DNA of 64,000 bases from JAQVEM01 sp034660395 (lineage in GTDB: Bacteria > Actinomycetota > Humimicrobiia > Humimicrobiales > Humimicrobiaceae). Of this stretch, positions 51,427 through 61,651 are shown piece after piece. The notes under the pieces are model-generated. The model saw only the letters and a list, made by a program, of their open reading frames with translations. It was not told the DNA's origin and did not search any database. The DNA lies in NCBI GenBank assembly GCA_034660395.1, contig JAYEJA010000049.1, positions 1-64,000 on the forward strand, written 5' to 3'. Position 1 is the stretch's first letter, and each line of letters opens with the position of its first letter. A program made the translations under genes and the position numbers.

Positions 51427-52419
51427 TTAGAAACCCTCTTTATTTACCAATTCAATAACAGATGACTCGAGACGCGCACCGAATTGACTTAATACTTTAG
51501 ATGCAACTGCGCTGCCCATCTTGCCGCAGGTTTCCAGATTCATTCCTCCCGCCAGTCCATGAAGAAATCCTGCCGCATAAAGGTCACCTGCTCCTGTAGT
51601 GTCAACCACATTATCATTTTTCCTTGCAGCTACATTATTTACCTTTCCCTCAGATACAATTACAGACCCCTTCTCTGATCGTGTGATAACACTTATATTC
51701 CCCACTTTACTGCACTCTCTTACGGCATCTTCAATGTTTTTGACCCCGAATAATGATAGAATCTCTTCTTCATTGGCAAACAGCACATCTATGTATCCTT
51801 TTGCAATACTTAAAAACTCTTTTCTATGCCTTTTCACACAAAAGGAATCAGAAAGGGTTAAGGCAACCCTGCTCCCTGCTTTCACAGCTATATTTATCGC
51901 TTTTTTAAATGCTTCTTTAGCGTCGCCGCTGTCAAAAAGATAACCCTCAAGGTATAGTATCTCCGACTGTGAAATGCTAATTTCATTAATATCTTCCGGT
52001 TTTAAAAATCCCGACACGCCCAGATAGGTATTCATCGTCCTCTGCGCATCCGGAGTAGTTAAAACAATGCAGCATGCCGTACGCATGTCGCCGCCGGCAT
52101 TTACTACACAATATCTAACTCCCAGATTTTTTAAATCTTTCTTGAATGATTTACCAAGATCATCATTTCCTACTTTACCTATAAAAGCTGCCCTGTCTCC
52201 AAGCAATGACAGAGTAGCAATCGTATTTGCCACCGAGCCTCCTGAAACTTCCTTTACCGTCCTGATACATGAATGCAGTTTCTCAACTTCAGATTCATCA
52301 ATAATTTTCATTGAACCCTTCCGGAGATTATGCTTTTTAAGAAAATTGTCTTCTACGTTAGCCACAACATCCATAATAGCATTGCCGATCCCCAGCACCT
52401 TATACTTTTTTGTAACCAT
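51427..52419 (-). CDS. PfkB-family kinase, probably adenosine kinase
   Basis: A 330-aa ribokinase-fold kinase. KEVSGGSVANTIATLSLLG (about 58-76) is the substrate-side signature, with the catalytic Asp in DTTGAGDLYAAGFLHGLAGG (about 278-297). The overall pattern (GNAIMDVVANVED at the N-terminus and the GDMRTACCIVL segment) resembles the adenosine-kinase branch. The MTA phosphorylase downstream supports nucleoside salvage, but sugar kinase activity cannot be excluded. Confidence 0.85.
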   Translation of the reverse strand: MVTKKYKVLGIGNAIMDVVANVEDNFLKKHNLRKGSMKIIDESEVEKLHSCIRTVKEVSGGSVANTIATLSLLGDRAAFIGKVGNDDLGKSFKKDLKNLGVRYCVVNAGGDMRTACCIVLTTPDAQRTMNTYLGVSGFLKPEDINEISISQSEILYLEGYLFDSGDAKEAFKKAINIAVKAGSRVALTLSDSFCVKRHRKEFLSIAKGYIDVLFANEEEILSLFGVKNIEDAVRECSKVGNISVITRSEKGSVIVSEGKVNNVAARKNDNVVDTTGAGDLYAAGFLHGLAGGMNLETCGKMGSAVASKVLSQFGARLESSVIELVNKEGF

Positions 52420-52601
52420 AAGATATCTTATCCTATCTGAAGTAGAATACTTTTAAAATATTAATCTGTTCCAGCAAGCTTCCTACCTATAACATTTAAT
52501 AGAATATCAAAAATTATGTCAATTACTATTACTTTATAAAAATATCTTTTTTAACTATAATTTTCATAAATATTAATAGACACTCTCATTAAGAAAGGAA
52601 T

Positions 52602-53003
52602 ATGATGTTTGAGAGTATTACCGTCAAAACCAGAAGCAGAATCGAAATGATTGATATTACGGAAAAAGTAGAAAATTTAATTACAGGCCATAAAGTAAAA
52701 AACGGGATATGTTTCCTATCCGTTCCCCACACTACTGCCGGAATAACCATAAATGAAAACACGGACTTCAACGTACAGCTTGATATTAATTCAAAGCTAA
52801 ATGATTTAGTTCCTCCTGATGGCGGCTATACCCATATCGAAGGCAATTCCGATTCTCATATAAAATCAACGCTGGTCGGAGCAGCAATAAATATAATTAT
52901 TGAAAAGGGCAGGTTTGTCCTTGGAACCTGGCAGGGTATATATTTCTGTGAATTTGACGGACCGAGAAACAGAAAATTGTACATCAAGGTAATTGAAGGG
53001 TAA
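52602..53003 (+). CDS. YjbQ/UPF0047 family protein
   Basis: A 133-aa protein matching UPF0047: CFLSVPHTTAGITINENTDF (about 38-57), GNSDSHIKSTLVGAAI and LGTWQGIYFCEFDGPRNRK. The conserved His residues are consistent with a metal site. Some family members have weak thiamin phosphate synthase activity in complementation tests; the true role is unknown. The first of two adjacent ATGs is used here; the second is better spaced to AAAGGA. Confidence 0.92.
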   Translation: MMFESITVKTRSRIEMIDITEKVENLITGHKVKNGICFLSVPHTTAGITINENTDFNVQLDINSKLNDLVPPDGGYTHIEGNSDSHIKSTLVGAAINIIIEKGRFVLGTWQGIYFCEFDGPRNRKLYIKVIEG

Positions 53004-53062
53004 CTTTAGAAGAGTACATATAAAATTTACAATAAATTTGATTGCGAAAAAATCTAAATACT

Positions 53063-54415
53063 ATGAACTTATTTGAGCAGCTTAAAACAGGCGATAACAC
53101 AGTCAACAAAAACACTACTCCTCTTGCCGACAGGATGAGGCCACACAATCTTGATGAATTTGCAGGACAGAAACACCTTGTGGGAAAAGGTAAAATTTTA
53201 AGGGAAATTATAGAAAAAGACAGGCCGTATTCAATGATTCTCTGGGGCCCTCCGGGTTCAGGAAAAACTACACTTGCCAGAATTATTGCTGAAAAAACTA
53301 AAAGCAAGTTTATATCATTTTCTGCGGTGACATCCGGTATAAAGCAGATAAAAGAAATCATGGAAATTGCCAGGTACAACAGGCAGGAACATAATATAAA
53401 AACTATATTGTTCGTTGATGAAATCCACCGCTTCAATAAGGCCCAGCAGGACGCTTTTCTGCCCTTTATTGAAAAAGGAATCATAATATTAATTGGCGCT
53501 ACTACTGAAAACCCGTCTTTTGAAGTAAATTCGGCTCTTCTTTCACGTACTAAAACCTTTATTCTTTATAAGTTATCTCCAGAAGATATAAAGACTCTGA
53601 TAAAAAGGGCACTTTCCGATAAAGAAAAAGGGCTGGGCAAATACAATATAAAAATAGACGGCAGCGCTATTGATCTTATCAGCCGCTTCTCCGACGGTGA
53701 TTCAAGAATTGCATACAACATCCTTGAACTTGCCGCCGGCGCATATTTAAAAGAAAAAAAAGAAAGGTCTCTCCATATAGACACCGGTATGATTGAAAAT
53801 ATAATACAGAAGAGAGCGCTCCTGTACGACAAAAACGGCGAACAGCATTTCAACCTCATTTCAGCACTTCATAAAAGCCTGAGGGGCAGTGACCCTGATG
53901 GTGCAGTTTACTGGACGGTAAGAATGCTTGAAGGAGGCGAGGACCCTCTTTACATAATAAGAAGAATGGTCAGATTTGCATCAGAAGACGTTGGTCTTGC
54001 AGACCCCTCCGCGCTGCAGGTTGCAATCTCTGCCAAACAGAGCTTTGAGTTTATCGGTCCCCCGGAAGGATACCTTGCAATCCTTGAGGCAGCAATTTAC
54101 CTCGCCCTTGCGCCGAAAAGCAATTCCCTTTATAAAACATATAAAAAGGTTAAATCTGACATTGAAGAATATGGATCGCTTCCCGTTCCGTATCATCTTA
54201 GAAATGCCCCTACCAGCTTAATGAAAGATATTGGATACGGCAAAGGTTATAAATATTCGCATAATTACAGGGAATCAATAGTCAGCCAGAATCACCTTCC
54301 CGATAAACTTGTCAATCTTACAGAGAAATATTACAGACCAACAGGTAGGGGTTTTGAGAAAGAGTTAGCCGAAAGAATTAAAAAAATAGATATATTCAAG
54401 AAAAAACAAAAATAA
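53063..54415 (+). CDS. rarA: RarA/MgsA family AAA+ ATPase
   Basis: Replication-associated recombination protein acting at stalled forks. The 450-aa protein has the Walker A motif WGPPGSGKTTLARII, the Walker B FVDEIHRFNKAQQDAFLP, sensor 1 IGATTENPSFEVNSALLSR, and a C-terminal tetramerisation part with SLRGSDPDGAVYWTVRMLEGGEDP. I start it at the ATG at 53063; an upstream TTG at 53042 would add seven residues and no ribosome binding site supports it. It follows YjbQ by 59 nt. Confidence 0.95.
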   Translation: MNLFEQLKTGDNTVNKNTTPLADRMRPHNLDEFAGQKHLVGKGKILREIIEKDRPYSMILWGPPGSGKTTLARIIAEKTKSKFISFSAVTSGIKQIKEIMEIARYNRQEHNIKTILFVDEIHRFNKAQQDAFLPFIEKGIIILIGATTENPSFEVNSALLSRTKTFILYKLSPEDIKTLIKRALSDKEKGLGKYNIKIDGSAIDLISRFSDGDSRIAYNILELAAGAYLKEKKERSLHIDTGMIENIIQKRALLYDKNGEQHFNLISALHKSLRGSDPDGAVYWTVRMLEGGEDPLYIIRRMVRFASEDVGLADPSALQVAISAKQSFEFIGPPEGYLAILEAAIYLALAPKSNSLYKTYKKVKSDIEEYGSLPVPYHLRNAPTSLMKDIGYGKGYKYSHNYRESIVSQNHLPDKLVNLTEKYYRPTGRGFEKELAERIKKIDIFKKKQK

Positions 54416-54455
54416 TTAACTCTTATATAATTATAAAACTAATATTATCAATGTT

Positions 54456-55472
54456 TTACCCTTTTATAAGCTCCTCGGCAATCTGAATCGCATTCAGCGC
54501 CGCTCCCTTCCTGAGCTGGTCTCCTACCACCCACATGCTTATTCCATTCCTTACGGATATATCTTCCCTCACCCTTCCTACATAGGTATCATCCCTCCCG
54601 GAGGAATCAAGAGTGGTCGGGTAAACTGCATTCTTAAAATCATCCTTCAAGACCAGGCCTTTGCCTACGGCCAGCGCATTTCTTACCATATCCAGCTCAA
54701 TTTTTTCCCGGGTTTCAATAAAAACCGACTCCGAATGAGAAGTAAAAACAGGAACCCTTACCGTTGTTGCAGAAACCATTATATTATTATCACCAAAAAT
54801 TTTACGGGTCTCATGGACCATTTTCATTTCTTCCTTTGTATAACCATTATCAAGAAATATATCTACATGCGGAATTACGTTAAAAGCTATCTGTACGGGA
54901 AAAACTTTGCTTTCAAACCCTTTTTTGCCATCGCATATTATCTCCCTTGTCTGGTCTTCAAGCTCCTTTATGGCCCTGGCACCCGCCCCTGAGACGGATT
55001 GGTAGGTAGATACTATAATTCTTTTTATCGGAGAGATATCATAAATCGGTTTAAGAGCTACTACAAGAACTATAGTGGAACAATTAGGATTGGCAATAAT
55101 GCCTTTATGTTCAAATATTTTACTATTATTTATTTCGGGAACAACAAGGGGTACATCATCTTCCATCCTGAATGCGCTGCTATTATCAATGACTACTGCG
55201 CCGCTATCTACGGCATGCCCTGCAAACTCTTTAGAAGTTGAAGCCCCCGCCGAAAAAAGTGCTATATCCACGCCGCTGAAAGAGTCCTTTTTTAATTCCC
55301 TTACCTCAAGTTCCTCACCTTTAAAAAATATTTTCCTGCCTTTAGACCTGTAAGAAGCAAGAGGTATAAGGTTTTTTACCGGAAAATCCCTCTCCTCCAG
55401 AATTGAGAGAAATACTTTTCCCACTGCACCTGTTACTCCCGCTACAGCTACATTATATTCTTTTGAACTCAT
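54456..55472 (-). CDS. asd: Aspartate-semialdehyde dehydrogenase
   Basis: Reduces aspartyl phosphate to aspartate semialdehyde for lysine, threonine, methionine and diaminopimelate. The 338-aa protein has the NADP-binding start VAVAGVTGAVGKVFLSILEE, the catalytic cysteine in ANPNCSTIVLVVAL (about 126-139) and the substrate His in FTSHSESVFIET. Length is normal. It lies downstream of lysC in the same direction, 135 nt apart, supplying the next step of the same pathway. Confidence 0.97.
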   Translation of the reverse strand: MSSKEYNVAVAGVTGAVGKVFLSILEERDFPVKNLIPLASYRSKGRKIFFKGEELEVRELKKDSFSGVDIALFSAGASTSKEFAGHAVDSGAVVIDNSSAFRMEDDVPLVVPEINNSKIFEHKGIIANPNCSTIVLVVALKPIYDISPIKRIIVSTYQSVSGAGARAIKELEDQTREIICDGKKGFESKVFPVQIAFNVIPHVDIFLDNGYTKEEMKMVHETRKIFGDNNIMVSATTVRVPVFTSHSESVFIETREKIELDMVRNALAVGKGLVLKDDFKNAVYPTTLDSSGRDDTYVGRVREDISVRNGISMWVVGDQLRKGAALNAIQIAEELIKG

Positions 55473-55607
55473 ATTAAACTCACCACTTTTTAAGTGTAAT
55501 GACAGATACTTTTTAATAATTAAAGATTAAAAACTTACAGATAAGTGAAGGATATATTAAAACAATATAAAAATAAATACAATATAAAAGAAAAAATATT
55601 ATTTTAT

Positions 55608-56831
55608 TTATTTTTCCAGCTCAAAACCGCCGTGCAGGGCCCTTACTGTTTCTTTTACCCTGCTTTTTTCTACTACGCATGAAATTCTTATCGGAGAGGT
55701 GCTTATCATTTCAATATTAATACCTCTTTCTGCAAGTATGCCGAACATCTTCGCTGCAACACCCGGATGTGACTGCATCCCTGCACCCACAATTGAAACT
55801 TTTGCAATGTCGGAATCCATTTCTAAATTTACATTCTCTATTTTACCAATGGTTTCTTTTGCCGTTTCAACATCATCACCTTTTATTGTGAAGGAAATAG
55901 CAGCAATATTTTTCTCGCTGACATTCTGGACAATTAAATCAACATTTATATTCTTTTCAGCCAGCTTTCCAAATAAATCTGCAGCAATCCCCGGCTTATC
56001 CTCCAGTCCGAATACGGATACCTTGACCTCTCCTACATCATAAGTTACTCCTGTAACCATCGGCCTTTCCATTCTTTTATCATTTTGAAAATTATCCATA
56101 ACCCATGTCCCTTCAATATCTTTAAAACTTGACCTTATATGTAATATCACATTATGCTTTTTTGCAAACTCTACTGCCCTCAGGTGGATTACTTTTGCTC
56201 CGGAAGATGCCAGTTCCAGCATTTCATCATACGAAACTGATTTGAGCTTTTTAGCTCCATCTACCATATTCGGATCAACTGAATAAACTCCATCAACGTC
56301 CGTATATATCTCACAATATTTTGCCTTAAGCGCAGAAGCCACCGCAACAGCCGTGGTATCCGAACCGCCCCTTCCCAGTGTTGTGATATCTCCGTCTAAA
56401 TTGATGCCCTGGAATCCCGCTATAATCACTACCCTGTCTTTTTTTAATTCTTTTAATATCCTATCTACTTTTATATTCAGGATTTTAGCATTGGAATAAA
56501 ACTCGTCGGTTAAAATACCTGCCTGTCCGCCGGTAAGAGAAATACACCCGGAACCTCTTTCCTGAACGGCTATCGCAAGAAGCGCGCTTGAAACCTGCTC
56601 CCCTGTCGATGTAAGCATATCCATTTCACGTCTTGAGGGCTTTTGAATTATTTTTTCTGCAAGTTCAATAAGCCTCTCGGTAGTGTCACCCATAGCTGAA
56701 ACGACAACCACTACGCTTTTACCTTCATTCCTTGATTTTATTACCCTGTCAGCAACTTTTCTTATTTTATCAACATCACCGACAGAAGTACCACCGAACT
56801 TAAGGACTATTATATCTTTCTTGACCATCAT
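55608..56831 (-). CDS. lysC: Aspartokinase
   Basis: Phosphorylates aspartate. The 407-aa chain has VLKFGGTSVGD at the N-terminus, the kinase region with TTLGRGGSDTTAVAVA (about 151-166), and two C-terminal ACT domains (about 265-400) that bind the feedback amino acid. The gene begins 51 nt after nifJ, and this gap has no room for a lysine riboswitch. Two adjacent ATGs are possible starts. Allosteric control by lysine and/or threonine through ACT domains is known for the family. Confidence 0.97.
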   Translation of the reverse strand: MMVKKDIIVLKFGGTSVGDVDKIRKVADRVIKSRNEGKSVVVVVSAMGDTTERLIELAEKIIQKPSRREMDMLTSTGEQVSSALLAIAVQERGSGCISLTGGQAGILTDEFYSNAKILNIKVDRILKELKKDRVVIIAGFQGINLDGDITTLGRGGSDTTAVAVASALKAKYCEIYTDVDGVYSVDPNMVDGAKKLKSVSYDEMLELASSGAKVIHLRAVEFAKKHNVILHIRSSFKDIEGTWVMDNFQNDKRMERPMVTGVTYDVGEVKVSVFGLEDKPGIAADLFGKLAEKNINVDLIVQNVSEKNIAAISFTIKGDDVETAKETIGKIENVNLEMDSDIAKVSIVGAGMQSHPGVAAKMFGILAERGINIEMISTSPIRISCVVEKSRVKETVRALHGGFELEK

Positions 56832-56882
56832 GCTTTAAATATATTCTTATTTAAAATCAGTAATTTATAAATATAGAACTTC

Positions 56883-59800
56883 TTACTCTGCTTCCGCCAG
56901 CTTTTTATATTTTTCATATTTCTTTTTGGCTTCTTCTTCTGCCCTGCTAAACAGATCTTCGGCTATATCCGGGAAGGTCTTGGTAAGCGATGCATATCTT
57001 ACTTCACCCATCAGGAAATCCCTGAACGATGCCTTTGGCTCCTTCGAATCAAGAATAAACGGATTTTTCCCATCTTTCTTAAGTTCCGGGTTATACCTGT
57101 AAAGATGCCAGTATCCTGACTCAACAGCTTCCTTCTCCCTTAACTGGCTGCAGCTCATACCGGCATAAATACCATGGTTAATACACGGGCTGTAAGCTAT
57201 TATAAGCGATGGGCCGTTATAGCTTTCCGCTTCAAGGAATGCCTTAAGCGTTTGTTTCCTGCTTGCACCCATTGCTATCTGTGAAACATATACATATCCA
57301 TAATTCGCAGCCATAAGCCCGAGGTCTTTTTTCTTCATTTTCTTACCCGAAGCAGCAAATTTTGCCACAGCACCCAGCGGGGTTGCCTTTGAAGACTGGC
57401 CTCCCGTATTTGAATATACCTCGGTGTCAAAAACAAGAATATTCATATTTTCTCCAGATGCGAGAACATGGTCGAGTCCGCCATAACCTATATCATAAGC
57501 CCAGCCGTCTCCGCCAAATGCCCATACAGATTTTTTAATAAGATAATCCTTAAGTTCCAGTATTTTATCTCTAAGTTCATTGGCCTTTTTACTGCCCAGG
57601 TCCTTTTTAAATAGTTTTAATATCTTCTCTGTAGATTTCTTATTTGCTTCGACATCTTCTTTTCCTTTAATCCATTCAGCTGCAGCTTCCTTTACTCCGG
57701 AATCTACATCCGGACTTTTCAGCTGATTCATGTAGTCCTCTATCCTGTCTCTCATATTCCTTATAGACAGGGCCATTCCATATCCGTATTCAGCATTATC
57801 TTCAAATAAAGAATTGGCCCATGCCGGTCCTTTTCCTTCACTGTTAACCGTATAAGGTGTTGAAGGAGCCGAACCGCCCCATATGGATGAACATCCGGTA
57901 GCATTGGATATAAGCATCCTGTCACCAAAAAGCTGGGTTACAAGTTTTGCGTAAGGAGTTTCCCCGCATCCGGCACAGGCACCCGAGAACTCCAGCAGCG
58001 GCTGCCTGAACTGGCTGCTCTTAACCGTTTTCGTGGTTGCAACGCTTTCTTTAACAGGAATCTTCAAAGCAAAATCCCAGTTCTCTTCCTCTTTCATCTG
58101 CGAATCAAGCGGTTTCATAACAAGCGCTTTTTCTCTTGCGGGGCAGACTTCCACGCAGCTCCCGCACCCGGTACAGTCAAGAGGGCTTACCTGCATCCTG
58201 TAAGAAAGTCCGTCCATGCCCTTTCCCTTCGCCTTTATCGTTTTAAAATCTCCGGGAGCTTTTTTTAGCTCCTTATCAGTAAGAAGCACAGGCCTTATAG
58301 CTGCATGCGGGCATACATAGGAGCACTCGTTACATTGGATACAATTATCTTCCTGCCATTCCGGTATATCTATTGCACTTCCCCTCTTCTCATATGCCGT
58401 AGTGCCCTGCGGGAATGTTCCATCCTCTGAGCCTACAAACGCGCTAACCGGTATCTTGTCGCCTTCCTGCCTGTTCATTACTCTCAGCATGTTCTTTATG
58501 AAATCCGGCTCCTGGGCTTCTTTGATGCCGGCCTCATCAACAGCATCCTTCCAGCTTTCGGGAATTTTAATTTTTTTAAGGCCTTTTATACCTTTATCGA
58601 CAGCCTGGTAGTTCATATTAACAATCTTTTCACCCTTCCTGCCGTAAGTATTTTTTATGGCTTCTTTTAAATATTTTATTGCATCATCAAGAGGTATGAC
58701 TTCCGCCAGTTTAAAGAAGGCGGCCTGCATAATCATATTAATTCTGCTTCCCAGCCCCACCCCGGCTGCTATACTGGTGGCATCAATGCTATAGAAATTG
58801 ATATCATTCTCGTATAGGTATCTTTTAATATTTGCCGGTATTTTTTCTTCAAGTTCTTCCTCTTCCCACTGACAATTTAAAACAAATACCCCTCCTTTTT
58901 TCAATCCTTTAAGCAAATCATACTGGTCAACATAGGACTGCTTATGACATGCCACATAGTCTGCATCGTTTATAAGATAGGTTGACTTGATTGGATATTT
59001 ACCAAACCTCAGGTGGGATACAGTAATTCCGCCGGACTTCCTTGAGTCATAAGCAAAATAGCCCTGGGCGTACATGTCAGTATTGTCACCTATTATCTTT
59101 ATTGCATTCTTGTTTGCTCCAACGGTACCATCACCGCCGAGACCCCAGAATTTACACCTTATTGTTCCTTCAGGTACAGTCTCGATTTTATCTTTTACTT
59201 CAAGAGAAGTATGTGTAACATCATCTGTTATGCCAACAGTAAAGCCGTTTTTGGGATTATCGGATTTCAGGTTATCAAATACGGCTTTTATCTGCGCAGG
59301 TGTGGTATCCTTTGAGCTAAGCCCGTATCTGCCTCCTATAATAACCGGCCTTTTTTCAACTTCAAAGAACGCGGTCTTAACATCCGTATACATAGGCTCG
59401 CCTACTGCTCCCGGCTCTTTTGTCCTGTCCATAACAGCAATTTTCTTAACACTATCCGGCAGGGATTTAAATAAAAACTCGGTACAGAAAGGACGATAGA
59501 GATGAACTTTCAGCACACCTACCTTTTCGCCTGCCTTAACAAGATAATTTACCGTTTCATCTATAGTATCCGTAACAGAGCCCATTGCTATGATTACATA
59601 CTCTGCATCTTTTGCCCCGACATAATTGAACGGTCTGTATTCCCTTCCTGTCAGTTTGCTTATCTTCTTCATATAATCTTCCACTATATATGGCACTTTA
59701 TCGTAAAATCTGTTAGATGATTCCCTTGCCTGAAAAAATATGTCCGGATTCTGGGCCGTACCTCTCGTAACGGGATGCTCCGGACTTAAAGCTCTGCTGC

Positions 59801-60407
59801 GGAATTCTCCTAACGCCTTTTCATCAATAAGCTTTTTAAAATCTTCGTAATTTATAACTTCTATTTTCTGTATCTCATGAGAGCTCCTGAAACCATCAAA
59901 GAAATGAACAAACGGCACCCTTGATTTTATGGCGCTCAGGTGTGCTACTCCGCCCAGATCCATAATTTCCTGTATGGAACCCGATGCAAGAAGACCGAAT
60001 CCGGTCTGCCTTACTGCCATGACATCGGAATGGTCACCGAATATTGAAAGTGCATGGGTTGCAAGAGTACGGGCACTTACATGAAAGACACCCGGAAGAA
60101 GTTCTCCTGAAATTTTATACATATTGGGAACCATTAAAAGCAGACCCTGTGAAGCTGTAAAAGTTGAAGTAAGCGACCCTGCAGCAAGCAAACCATGTAC
60201 TGCTCCCGATGCACCTCCTTCAGATTGTAATTCACTCACGCTAACCGTCTGTCCGAAAATATTCTTCTTGCCATGAGCAGCCCATTCGTCAACATATTCG
60301 CCCATAGGTGAAGAGGGTGTAATAGGATAGATGGCCGCCACTTCAGTAAAAGCATACGCTACATATGCTGCCGCCATATTGCCATCCATCGTTTTCATTT
60401 TTTTCAT
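56883..60407 (-). CDS. nifJ: Pyruvate:ferredoxin oxidoreductase, single-chain
   Basis: Oxidises pyruvate with CoA to acetyl-CoA and CO2, reducing ferredoxin; the key enzyme of anaerobic pyruvate use. The 1174-aa homodimer subunit contains, in order, the alpha-like domain (YPITPSSPMGEY near residue 20), the gamma-like domain (GLGGDGTVGANKNAIK near 425), a 2[4Fe-4S] ferredoxin domain (CIQCNECSYVCPHAAIRP, CTGCGSCVEVCPA) and the TPP domain (GACAGCGETPYAKLV, FGGDGWAYDIGYGGLDH). Start: ATG with GGAGGAG ten bases upstream; promoter at 60563-60571. It is first in a possible nifJ-lysC-asd run. Confidence 0.97.
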   Translation of the reverse strand: MKKMKTMDGNMAAAYVAYAFTEVAAIYPITPSSPMGEYVDEWAAHGKKNIFGQTVSVSELQSEGGASGAVHGLLAAGSLTSTFTASQGLLLMVPNMYKISGELLPGVFHVSARTLATHALSIFGDHSDVMAVRQTGFGLLASGSIQEIMDLGGVAHLSAIKSRVPFVHFFDGFRSSHEIQKIEVINYEDFKKLIDEKALGEFRSRALSPEHPVTRGTAQNPDIFFQARESSNRFYDKVPYIVEDYMKKISKLTGREYRPFNYVGAKDAEYVIIAMGSVTDTIDETVNYLVKAGEKVGVLKVHLYRPFCTEFLFKSLPDSVKKIAVMDRTKEPGAVGEPMYTDVKTAFFEVEKRPVIIGGRYGLSSKDTTPAQIKAVFDNLKSDNPKNGFTVGITDDVTHTSLEVKDKIETVPEGTIRCKFWGLGGDGTVGANKNAIKIIGDNTDMYAQGYFAYDSRKSGGITVSHLRFGKYPIKSTYLINDADYVACHKQSYVDQYDLLKGLKKGGVFVLNCQWEEEELEEKIPANIKRYLYENDINFYSIDATSIAAGVGLGSRINMIMQAAFFKLAEVIPLDDAIKYLKEAIKNTYGRKGEKIVNMNYQAVDKGIKGLKKIKIPESWKDAVDEAGIKEAQEPDFIKNMLRVMNRQEGDKIPVSAFVGSEDGTFPQGTTAYEKRGSAIDIPEWQEDNCIQCNECSYVCPHAAIRPVLLTDKELKKAPGDFKTIKAKGKGMDGLSYRMQVSPLDCTGCGSCVEVCPAREKALVMKPLDSQMKEEENWDFALKIPVKESVATTKTVKSSQFRQPLLEFSGACAGCGETPYAKLVTQLFGDRMLISNATGCSSIWGGSAPSTPYTVNSEGKGPAWANSLFEDNAEYGYGMALSIRNMRDRIEDYMNQLKSPDVDSGVKEAAAEWIKGKEDVEANKKSTEKILKLFKKDLGSKKANELRDKILELKDYLIKKSVWAFGGDGWAYDIGYGGLDHVLASGENMNILVFDTEVYSNTGGQSSKATPLGAVAKFAASGKKMKKKDLGLMAANYGYVYVSQIAMGASRKQTLKAFLEAESYNGPSLIIAYSPCINHGIYAGMSCSQLREKEAVESGYWHLYRYNPELKKDGKNPFILDSKEPKASFRDFLMGEVRYASLTKTFPDIAEDLFSRAEEEAKKKYEKYKKLAEAE

Positions 60408-60562
60408 AATAAATCTACTCCTCCATGTATAAATTTCCCGTTTTAGAATTTAAAAATATAATTTAAAAAATTTTTATTGATTTATAAGCCCCGTTTTAAA
60501 AACTATCATTAATTGAAGATACCAGCAATAGTTCAAACTCCAACCAAAAATTAAACCAATGA

Positions 60563-60571
60563 ATTATAGCA
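60563..60571 (-). promoter_or_regulatory. Extended -10 promoter of nifJ
   Basis: TGCTATAAT on the minus strand (60571-60563) with only a weak TTAAAA 17 nt upstream. The leader to nifJ would be about 150 nt; no riboswitch is recognised in it. Confidence 0.5.
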
Positions 60572-60633
60572 TATTTAATTTATTTTTTTAATAAAATAAG
60601 ACTTATAAACTCAAATCCCAAAGCGGCCTCATG

Positions 60634-61233
60634 CTAAATCTCCCTGCGTTCGGAAATCGCCTTTCCGATTGTTACCTCGTCCGCATACTCAAGATCCCCG
60701 CCAACAGGAATACCGCTTGCCAGTCTTGTAACTTTAATTCCCAGAGGGGTCAATATCTTTTTTAGATAACCGGCAGTACTTTCACCCTCAACTGTAGGAT
60801 TTAAGGCAATCATAACCTCTTCGACTTCATTGGCTTTAACCCGTTCCAATAATTTTGGGACCCTTATTTCATCGGGACCGATATTCTCGATTGGAGATAA
60901 AAGCCCTCCCAGAACATGATACAGCCCCCTGTATTCTCCTGTCTTTTCAATAATAGCTACGTCACTTGCTTCTTCTACTATACATACTTTCCTTCTATCC
61001 CTTGACATGTCCCTGCAAATTGAACATATATCTTCTTCGCTCAGGCCATAACACTGGCTGCAGAATTTTACCCTGTCTTTCATTTCAACCATGCTTTGCG
61101 ATAGTCTCAAAACGTCCTTACGCTGTAGTTTAAGCAAAAAAAAGACAATTCTTTTTGCAGATTTGGGGCCTATCCCGGGAAGCTTCTTAAACTCATTTAT
61201 TAGATTCTCAACACTTTTTATATATAAAGCCAT
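60634..61233 (-). CDS. recR: Recombination mediator RecR
   Basis: Works with RecO (and RecF) to load RecA at gaps. The 199-aa protein has a helix-hairpin-helix LPGIGPKSAKRI (18-29), a C4 zinc finger with Cys58, Cys61, Cys70 and Cys73, and a TOPRIM domain with EASDVAIIEKTGEYRGLYHVLGG and ALNPTVEGESTAGYL. Length is normal. It ends the dnaX-ybaB-recR unit, 100 nt after ybaB. Confidence 0.96.
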   Translation of the reverse strand: MALYIKSVENLINEFKKLPGIGPKSAKRIVFFLLKLQRKDVLRLSQSMVEMKDRVKFCSQCYGLSEEDICSICRDMSRDRRKVCIVEEASDVAIIEKTGEYRGLYHVLGGLLSPIENIGPDEIRVPKLLERVKANEVEEVMIALNPTVEGESTAGYLKKILTPLGIKVTRLASGIPVGGDLEYADEVTIGKAISERREI

Positions 61234-61333
61234 ATTTGCATTTAAGTCCGATTTTTTAATGTTAAAAACAGTCCGTTATAATTAGCAATACCAAAAAAAA
61301 TGAAGCAATAACAGGCACAATCAACAACCCGGT

Positions 61334-61648
61334 TTAAGACATGCCTGGAATGTCCATTCCACCGGTAAGCGCGGACATTTTCTTTTTTGCTTCCTCTTTA
61401 GATTGCTTGACAGCATCATTTACGGCAACCATTACCATATCTTCAATCATATCCAGGTCGTCTGGTTTTATCATTTTCTTATCAATCTCCACTCCAAGAA
61501 TTTCCTGGTCGCCATTCATCCTGACTTTGACCGCACCTCCCCCGGCAGATGCTTCAAACTTCATTTCCTTTAATTCTTTCTTTATGCTCTGGATTTTTTG
61601 CTGCATAATTTTGGCCTGCTTCATCATACTTCCGTAATTAAAGCTCAA
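61334..61648 (-). CDS. YbaB/EbfC nucleoid-associated protein
   Basis: A 104-aa DNA-binding protein. MMKQAKIMQQKIQSIKKEL at the N-terminus, EASAGGGAVKVRMNGDQEILGVEID, and DMVMVAVNDAVKQSKEEAKKKM are the family pattern. It lies 3 nt after dnaX and precedes recR, the standard bacterial order. Binds DNA as a dimer; not essential in most species. Confidence 0.94.
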   Translation of the reverse strand: MSFNYGSMMKQAKIMQQKIQSIKKELKEMKFEASAGGGAVKVRMNGDQEILGVEIDKKMIKPDDLDMIEDMVMVAVNDAVKQSKEEAKKKMSALTGGMDIPGMS

Positions 61649-61651
61649 TTT

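Noticed and set aside
55473..55607. Lysine riboswitch before asd or lysC
   Set aside because: The 135-nt gap before asd is A/T-rich without the conserved core, and lysC has only 51 nt upstream.
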